From positions 1 through 64,000 of the forward strand of contig JANBPT010000108.1 of assembly GCA_027575765.1 (NCBI GenBank): DNA of 64,000 bases, in the 5' to 3' direction. This DNA is from Tieghemiomyces parasiticus. Lineage: Eukaryota > Kickxellomycota > Dimargaritomycetes > Dimargaritales > Dimargaritaceae. The notes beneath the pieces were generated by a model. That model was not told where the DNA came from. It saw only the letters and a list, made by a program, of their open reading frames with translations, and made no database searches. Shown in pieces: positions 56,778 to 64,000 of the stretch; the first letter of the stretch is position 1, and every line of letters begins with the position of its first letter. A program made the position numbers and the translations under genes.

Positions 56778-59700
56778 GGTAACGTGATTCCACGGTTGAA
56801 TTGTTGATTTGTGAGGGATGGCGAATGGTTGGGAAGGGTTAGGCTAGGAAGGTGGCTTGGATGCGTTGGCGGGGTAAGAGCTTGGGACAGTGGCAATTTC
56901 TGGTTCACAAAGGGCGTGAAGGTGCCATTATTTATACCTTGCGCAAGATGAAGTAGCATACCAGCGGGTTATCAGCCCCGGCGCAATTACCATGTAAAGG
57001 AATGAAAAATGATTTTGGCGGCATCCATCGCCTCTATTGAGCAGTAGGCTGGCACAGCGACGCTCCCTGCAGTCTCTTATTAGCGGACATGTGAGGTGCA
57101 GCCATTGGTGTAACCGAATGACCTTTCACGGTCACCGTTCGAATTCGGACTCTAAGGTTAGATCACTAGTATCCCTGCGATCCCTGTCTATGTTAGCGAC
57201 GCGACTGACCGACTTATGCGTCGGAAGCCCGGTATGAACCTTGAAACGTTCCCACCCCTGGCAAGCTTTCACTCCACATCCTACTGTTAGCCGGTCGGTT
57301 CGATGTCATCAGTGTAACGGGGAGATCTGATGTTGGATGAAGAAGGCGAAAAGAGGGGTTGGATTCTAACATGTTCTGGCCCTTTGTTGCCACCCTTCTC
57401 ATTTATTTTTAGCTGTGAGATGCGACTGGCCCCTTCAGCTGAAGAGGAGTATTCCCCCCCCCCCTGTTGGTGCCTCCTATCGACAATTACCCCCCCCCAA
57501 GCGACCTGGTACTACTTAAGCGAGGAAGGGCTAACAGGTGAATCCGGGATGCCAGATTAGGCCAGCGCCGCTCGCTACAAGTGTCTGTTGCGCGCCGCTG
57601 GTTACACAGTTTGATCTGGCGGCTCTTAGTTGACCTACCGATTCACTCTGACCTCCTGCCCTTACACCCTGACCAGAACCTCTAAACAGTGGCTGCAGTC
57701 GAGGGCTCGCGTAACGGTTACTAGTATGGTAAATCTGAGATACTAGATAGTACCGCTTACCATATCTCAATTTTTTGTATCGTAGTATAACACGGGGGAG
57801 GTTGCCACCATTGTGGCCTCGACATGACCATCGCATGACCTGCCAGTATACGTAGTCATTCATTCAGAAGGATAGTGTGCCCACAAGTGTACATTGGCTC
57901 CCTCCTAATAGACACGCCTAGCGCTTCTTTAGGGACCTTCCGGTCGATCATGAACCACGTCTACCCCAACCTATTGTTCTGCTGTGTCATACCTAGCCTG
58001 TTCAGGGCACATACGTTCTACACCGGTCAACTGGGTCATAGAGGTAGGGTAGCGGGCGTGCCGCCTGGTGGCATCTGATGAATGAGACCGTATCGAGACC
58101 CGTGTGATTGTTTCCCCCAGACGCCAGTGATAACGTTCATCACTGATCAAACGATATAGGACCCCATGGTCCCAGCTCCGCAATGGGACCGGTTTGAAAC
58201 TATTTGATGCATAACTAGTAGCATTTTTGACCGCCCAAGCGATACCAATCATTAAAGTGAGGCTGACCATTGCGCCCCCCCCCAGTGGAAGTGGGCCATC
58301 AAGGCCTGTGTTATTTTTATAGCCAACGCTGTTGAAGGGCCCTGCATGATGAGCTGTTATTTTTCGAGTAGCTCGGGTTTAGTGTTTCCCATTTGAATAT
58401 ATTTACATTTAAAGTTGCCATTGCCTTTTTTTAGCGCACAGAGTTTTATTGTCAGAGGTATTTCAATTCACTCCAGGCCAGAGACCGTAGGTAGTGAACT
58501 GTTGAATGACAGGGGCCTTAATACATAGGAGGCACCAACGCGGTAATCGAAACGACAGTGTGTCAGATGATTGAAGATAAAGAAAGAGAAAAAAAATGAT
58601 AAGCAAGGCTTCGAAAAAGTGGTGAAGCGGAGACTTGCAGGTGGTGAAGAGGGGGGAGTTTGAAGACGAGGTGAAGCCACGGAGGCTTGCTGTCTAGCGG
58701 GTGAGCCAAGGTGATCGGGGATGCCTTGAGCTGGGAGAGCAGTGGACAGTTGTCATTAGGGGACTTCATTGGCAAAATAAAATAAAAACAAAGGCACCAA
58801 ATTTATCAGAGGCTCCTCTGAGGGCACTAACTGTACACCAGGCAGGGTCCACTCGGATATGTTTGATGGCTAGTTGAACAGGCGAGAGTTGGATTAGCTA
58901 TTATATATTGCCAGAACTGTCGAATCCAACCTCTTTGATGGCTAATGGCCGAAGTTGTGCACTGCAGACACCACATACATCCACCAGTGACGTCGAAGGT
59001 GTATGGCCAAGCCGTGGTTTTGTTGCGTGACCTTGAGAGCTGCCATCCTGCCCCATTTCAATACGCTAGCAAATTATACTTTTCTAACGTAACAGGGTCG
59101 TGGCGGGCAACGTATCATTACGTAGCTTGGGGGCCAACAGCGCACATATGGAAACCACGGGTTATTGATAGACGCCAGTAGCAAATATACCCGGAGCGTG
59201 TGGGCTGGCTCAACAGTTGGATTTCTTGCAGATACACTCAAAAGGGCGGCACTAACTCATTGTGTGTTTGGCTTCGTGCCAAAGGTGCGAGAATGATGTG
59301 CGCCTTTGAGGCAAACTATGCAGAGCTGTATGTTTTTAGTGGCCTATCATAGCCGCCTTCGAATCTCCCCGCTTGTAGCTTACTTTCTCGCCTCCTCCTC
59401 CCTATCCCCCTAACTCCCAAGAGTTTTATTATTATTACCAAGCTGGATTTACGATGGCCTTGCCCCATACCCATGAGAGTCGCAGCCTTTTACGTGACGT
59501 TAACTAAGCCGACCCCTCCCCCCTCCAACCATTCTATACTCAAAATGATATCCATACACGTTGGCCGCTACAGACATGCCCAGCGCTCTCCGCGCTTCAC
59601 ATACGTCCCCACATCTCGCAGAGAGGGATATGTTGGATCTGCCGCTTCCACCCTACCACAGTGGGCGCCGACGGGTATCTCTGGGCTACGGGCCTACCCG

Positions 59701-61572
59701 CCTGTCTCATTGGCGCCCATACACCAGTGTCCTCCCCTCCATTTACCCGTCCCAAAGCCCATGCAGGCCATAGCTAAATAGGCAAAGGGCTAGGCCTTGG
59801 CGCCGAGAAGTATTGGTAGGCATGGGAGTGATAGTGCTAGGCTTGGACTACTATACCCACTTTGTGCCCAGCCAGGGGCCGCTTCCCTCGTCCTGTGCTT
59901 CCCACCGGGGGGTTCTCTCTGCGCTGCTAGATCGTCGTGGCCATCACGGACCACTGTGCAAGTCGATGTTGATCCCTAGCCTTTGGGGGGGCCTTGGTCA
60001 TGTCGGCTCAGGCTCACTACCGTTGTCGCTTCTCTCCCCGAAATCAGCTCGGCAGGTGGCTCCGCTGCTCCATTTGGCACCCCAGCCCTCACCTTGCTCG
60101 CCACCATTGCCTCTTCTGGTAGGGATCATGCAGCTTTGCGGGATAGTCAGGCACCTCACGGTCGCTGGTCCATTGTGCACCGCAGGGCTGTACCTGACGA
60201 TACCCCACGGAGACAGACTACGGATCCTCATCCGCCCATTGGCGCGAATGCTGGCGACACACTACTCTGTCCTTCGACGCACTCCCCGGCTATAATTACC
60301 CCCACACCGGGGCTAAATTAGACAGCAAGCCAAAGTTGTCATCCGTGGCCAGCTGGCTATATATAGCTGCAGCCCGGTCGCCGCCCCTGGGAACCGGTGT
60401 GGATTTCCTTGCTATATTGACGTCTTTTATCACCCGGCCACATTGCCCCTGCCGCATAATTGTGCATCGCCCTTGCGCTAGCGCCGGTTTCGTTAGCCGC
60501 CACCATTCTTTCTCCCACCCAGCTCCCCATCGGTACGACCTGCTGGTCTTGTTGTACCTGGCCCAGCTCCTCCCACTAGTCCCTTGACCCATTTGCATCC
60601 GCTACGACCTTTTACCACACATGCCCGCGATTCCGCTTACCACCCGCTAGTACCTTGCTTTGCCCTGCTCTACGACGGCACATTGATTTAGACCTCCCTG
60701 CGCCGGTGCACGGACCGACGGCCCTCCATTGCCTCCACCGTGCTTGCCTTTCGTGCTGGTTGCTTGCACGCCGATAACCCCTACTTGGCCTGGGCAACGA
60801 CTACGGCCGTTGTTTGTCAGTGAGATTTCCAGTGCCGCAGCCGCCCAGCTACCCTTGCACTGTCCCTGGCCTGGGACCTCGCCCTGGCCGTTTATTTACA
60901 ACTCCGCTCCAGGCTGACCTCGTGCCCTCCTCCCCCAACCTCGCGGCCGGCCCGTCCTTCCCTCCCGTGCCGTCGTACAGAATAGCCCTTGGCAACTCCT
61001 TCGACACCGGTGGCGTTGCCTGTTTTCTCAGCCCTGCCACCCCGTCCGTATGGCCGGCCTGTTCAGCCCCCTTACAGTCTCCCGTCGGGTCACCACTTAG
61101 CCATCAATATTCTGTATTGCCTTCGGCCTTCCGTTACCGGCTGGCACAGACAGCCCCTCCGCCCAGAACGGCCTATCCACTCACTTTTCTCTCGCCGCTG
61201 GTCGGCAACCTAATCGCACGGCACAGCTGGGTATTTAAAGTGCCGCGCACACCCACCTGGCTCTCCGTATCAACCCTCACCAACTCCTACCTCCCCCCTG
61301 ACCGCCGGCTGCTTCAGCCCCGCAACCGCCTTTGAACCTCCATATTGTGGCGCATTGGAGCCTAGCCACACTTCAACTTGTTTTCCCTCCGCACCTGTTC
61401 TGAAGCCCGGCCCAGGTATCCGTACATCATCGCCCTTCCTTGTCCGTTGAGCGGACCGGGCGGCCATCTTACCTCACGCCCACATTTACCCCTATCCACA
61501 GGTTCGCCGGTCCGAACCTCTACCACCTGCACCGTTTTTTTTGGACCCTTGGCCCAATCCTTCATTTGTTCC
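56778..61572. other. Gene-poor region, 4.8 kb
   Basis: Up to about 59400 the sequence is near 50% GC or lower, with C homopolymers (57454-57464, 57490-57498, 58275-58283) and no supported gene. From about 59400 to 61570 the plus strand becomes markedly C/T- and GC-rich. Frames of 160 codons (59813-60295) and 173 codons (60814-61335) occur there but have no domain and overlap other frames. I read this as an extended leader/promoter of the gene at 61573, with hidden upstream exons possible. Confidence 0.4.
56929..56936 (-). promoter_or_regulatory. TATA box of the 231-aa secreted protein gene
   Basis: TATAAATA on the minus strand about 159 nt upstream of the ATG at 56777. Confidence 0.6.
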
Positions 61573-62604
61573 ATGGATAGTACAACCCGCATTGGCGACG
61601 GAGCCTCCCGCACGTCGCTCGCGTCTCTTTGCACCACATTCAACTCGCCCACCTTAGAAGCTCACCGCCGCCAACTGAGCGCCGATATCCTCGCCGGGCT
61701 GGCTAACCGCCCACACACCCACCCACTGAACTCTAAACCTTTGCTGCCCCCATCCATCGTCACCAGCCGCGCCTACTTCCCCAGCGGGGCCGAACCAGCC
61801 GTGCACACGGCGGCCTACTTCGCCATGTCCCCCAGCCCTTCGCCGTCTGGCTCCCTGGCTAGCGCTCCACCGGTCCTTCACCGCCGCCGCGTCTTCGATT
61901 ACTGGCCTGTGGTTGAGTCCACACCCCGGGTCGACCCCGTGGTGGACGAGTCTCTGGAGACTCTCGTTGCGGAGTATCGGCATCAACCAGATTTGCTCCG
62001 GACCATTTTGGAGGCGAAGGCGGCGGAAGACCGGTGCCGAGCGGAGGAAGCTTGTCGCCAGGCTGCACATCTGCGATTGACGGCGCGACAGATGGAGATA
62101 AACTGGTTACGCGAGCGTTCCACCGCAACACCATCCCGTTCCTCCGCGCACCCACCCACTTCATCCCGGACGGTGCCACGCCGGTCACTGCCCTCGGGCC
62201 CTCGCTCAGCGTCGTGCCTGTCTCGTGCCCCGCGTCTGCCGTCACCGGATGCCGGCCCACGCTCGGCCGCCGTCGTCGATCGGGCACCGAAACGGCGGTG
62301 TGTGTCCCACGCCGAGGTGCTGGAAGCTATGCGCCGCAAGTTACAGAGCAACGCTGAGAGTCGGCGGCGACAGCGTTTGGCGAGTAACCCCACCTCCCTG
62401 TCGCCGGCCATGTCACCTTCCGTACACACCCGAGTGGACAGTCCAGCGCTACTACCTCCGCTACGGTTGTCACCACCGCGTCCATCGCCCCTACGCCGCG
62501 AAGCTCCGCGGCAGTTTCCGCCGGCTGGTCCGCTCAAACTGCCCAGTCTGGCCGAGCTCCACCCACCGTCGCTCCCGCCCGTGACCACCTCCTTGGCCCG
62601 CTAG
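61573..62604 (+). CDS. Unknown, mostly disordered protein with a central coiled coil, 343 aa
   Basis: Starts at the ATG in TTCCATGGAT; the same frame is open upstream to 61378 but without a better start. The N-terminal ~105 residues and the C-terminal ~160 are Ser/Pro/Arg-rich and disordered. A distinct segment at about 106-182 begins VFDYWPVVE and runs into a charged amphipathic helix (YRHQPDLLRTILEAKAAEDR, then CRAEEACRQAAHLRL and ARQMEINWLRE). A basic patch (RAPKRRC) may be a nuclear-localisation signal. The pattern suggests a fungal nuclear or regulatory protein, but I cannot name a family. Wobble positions are G/C-rich. AATAAA at 62671-62676 lies 67 nt past the stop, supporting the 3' end. 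Confidence 0.7.
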   Translation: MDSTTRIGDGASRTSLASLCTTFNSPTLEAHRRQLSADILAGLANRPHTHPLNSKPLLPPSIVTSRAYFPSGAEPAVHTAAYFAMSPSPSPSGSLASAPPVLHRRRVFDYWPVVESTPRVDPVVDESLETLVAEYRHQPDLLRTILEAKAAEDRCRAEEACRQAAHLRLTARQMEINWLRERSTATPSRSSAHPPTSSRTVPRRSLPSGPRSASCLSRAPRLPSPDAGPRSAAVVDRAPKRRCVSHAEVLEAMRRKLQSNAESRRRQRLASNPTSLSPAMSPSVHTRVDSPALLPPLRLSPPRPSPLRREAPRQFPPAGPLKLPSLAELHPPSLPPVTTSLAR

Positions 62605-63408
62605 TGTTATCATCTTGCGTACCTTGACCACCCTATTGAACGGATACCCCTCCTCTTCCTCTTATCGTCTAATAAACCCACTCCGGGGCTGGACAAACAT
62701 GAGTTTGGTTTCATTTGAAGGTAACCTTCTTCAATTAAATAAGCATGAATTAAATAATTGGCTAAGGGGCGTATGTGCGGAGGGACGCCTGACCCCAGGC
62801 CTTATCCGTCAGAAGACTTATAGTTCGGGCCTAAGACTTTCCGCACGATTGGGGCGCAGGGCTTCGATGAAGCCCAAATAGCCGTTGAGCTTTTATACAG
62901 CCAACCCAGAACCTCGCACGACATCTATAATCCGCTTTTATTCTGCGATTACGGTCGCCGGGAAATGTTATCCCTTTAGGAAACCCCGGCTTGATTATTT
63001 AGGAGGTTCATAGTTAACTTGCCAATAAATTCTACGCCCAGTGCTTTGTGGCCCTCCCTCCCCCCCCCACGGCCCCTATATCTGCTTATGGCGATACATT
63101 GGTACACCCAAGTCGCGATATACAGGCTAACTCAACCGACCTATTCTAGACCTACCCAGCGATGCCGATCCGAGTGACTTATGCAATATACAATTTAATT
63201 ATTTCATACAACACCTCCTCTGGGAAGCACTGTTGACCGATCAGTGATCCTGCCCAATACTGCGCAACAGCGCGGGTCGCTCGGCCCATGGCAGGAGCTC
63301 CTTTCCCCCTTATTTTATCGCCCTTTGGATCGAGCCAAAAACGTTCAGAACACGGGTAAAGGGTGGGTAGGGGGATCGAGCCGTGAGGTAAGGACCATCG
63401 CGACCCCG
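62605..63408. other. Convergent 3' intergenic region
   Basis: Contains AATAAA (62671-62676) for the plus-strand gene and a C9 run (63060-63068). No gene supported. Confidence 0.6.
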
Positions 63409-64000
63409 CTACCCTCCAAAATCTACCAGCCTGATCCGGGTGGCGTCCTTGGGGTGATACGTCACGACGCCGGCATCCAAAAGTAACTGGACATAGGGGC
63501 CATGGTAGTGGCCCTCTTCGAGTCGGTAGTACGGGCCATGTTCATCAGACACCGAGAGGTTCATCAGATCCTATAATGAGCAGGCAGAGAGATTTGAAAG
63601 CAAGGAATATAAGGTTGAATACGACGTAATGTAGAGGTTGGGAGGGGTAAACCGAGTAGAAAGCGTACTGGCTTCGAGTGAAAGGCCGCAAGGGGTAAGG
63701 AGTGGGCACCTACCTCGATCATGTCTTTCAGGGAGAAGCTGGTGGGCGGAGGCGGTGCGTCCAGAAGTCGGGCCCGTTTCTGAGTAGCGTGGCGTGGTCG
63801 TATATACAGGGAGAGGGTTAATAGGCCGTTAGTCCCTGCGATAGTCCGCAGGTTTAGTGGACGGCTAGTTGATGAGGAGAGGGATGAATGCGGTTGGTCG
63901 GAAGCGATAACCTACTTGGACCGGGGAAGCGTTGGGCGCATCGACGGACGGGTAGTAGGCCTCAAGAAACTTGAGTAGACGACCCATACTCTGGGAGGTA
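63409..64000 (-). CDS. 3' exons of an unrecognised gene, running off the right edge
   Basis: Three minus-strand exons are visible: (64000)-63916, 63779-63714 and 63570-63409, ending in TAG. Donors are GTAGGT in both introns, acceptors are CTCAG and TATAG, and phase is 0 at both junctions. The readable protein, 103 residues, includes MGRLLKFLEAYYPSVDAP, KRARLLDAPPPPTSFSLKDM, and a C-terminal exon with GPYYRLEEGHYHGPYVQLLL and DAGVVTYHPKDATRIRLVDF. The last part could be a small winged-helix-like end of a nuclear protein, but I do not recognise the family. G/C wobble bias and clean splicing make the gene itself credible. The N-terminal part is outside the window. The left border of the first visible exon could instead be a CCCAG acceptor near 63991. 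Confidence 0.7.

Noticed and set aside
59813..61335. Long frames of 160 and 173 codons upstream of the gene at 61573
   Set aside because: C/T-rich leader-like composition keeps several frames open at once; no motif favours any of them.

Overview
The window looks like nuclear DNA of an early-diverging, zygomycete-grade fungus. This rests on gene content (a NEDD4/Rsp5-type ligase, a VPS9-CUE Rab GEF, SCAMP, SPOUT1, RCHY1 and a eukaryotic-type cyanase), GC-rich wobble positions in coding sequence, and spliceosomal introns of roughly 100-350 nt with GTAAGT/GTAGGT donors. A Dimargaris/Kickxella-like lineage is my guess from the general look of the genes and cannot be proved from the sequence.

Layout. 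0-25 kb is fairly gene-dense: the 3' end of a membrane protein (1-48), a C2-WW3-HECT ubiquitin ligase (-), an unknown 848-aa two-exon protein (+), a five-exon VPS9/CUE Rab5-type GEF (-), an F-box/LRR-like protein (+), Spartan/SPRTN protease (-) divergent from mitochondrial ribosomal protein uL3m (+), a three-exon membrane RING-H2 ligase (-), and an unknown 1177-aa coiled-coil protein (+). From 26 kb rightward genes are sparse: a secreted CAP protein with 12-residue repeats (-), an RlpA/barwin-like pseudogene (-), a five-exon RCHY1/PIRH2-like ligase (+), a small ECL1-like zinc protein (+), a five-exon SPOUT1 methyltransferase (-), SCAMP (-), two intact RlpA-like secreted proteins (-), an eight-exon cyanase (-) that lies where no long open frame exists, an unknown secreted protein (-), an unknown disordered protein with a coiled coil (+), and the 3' exons of an unrecognised gene running off the right edge (-).

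Themes. Ubiquitin and endosome/membrane traffic functions are over-represented (HECT ligase, two RING ligases, F-box, CUE-containing Rab5 GEF, UBZ-containing Spartan, SCAMP). The right half carries several secreted proteins. Four of these genes have a clear TATA box about 150-195 nt upstream of the ATG, which I see in few of the housekeeping genes. Long poly-C/poly-G runs (9-17 nt) recur in intergenic DNA and introns and are absent from the coding exons I annotate. Splice junctions were inferred by eye from reading frame, splice consensus and family conservation. No tRNA, rRNA, CRISPR or convincing transposable element was found.
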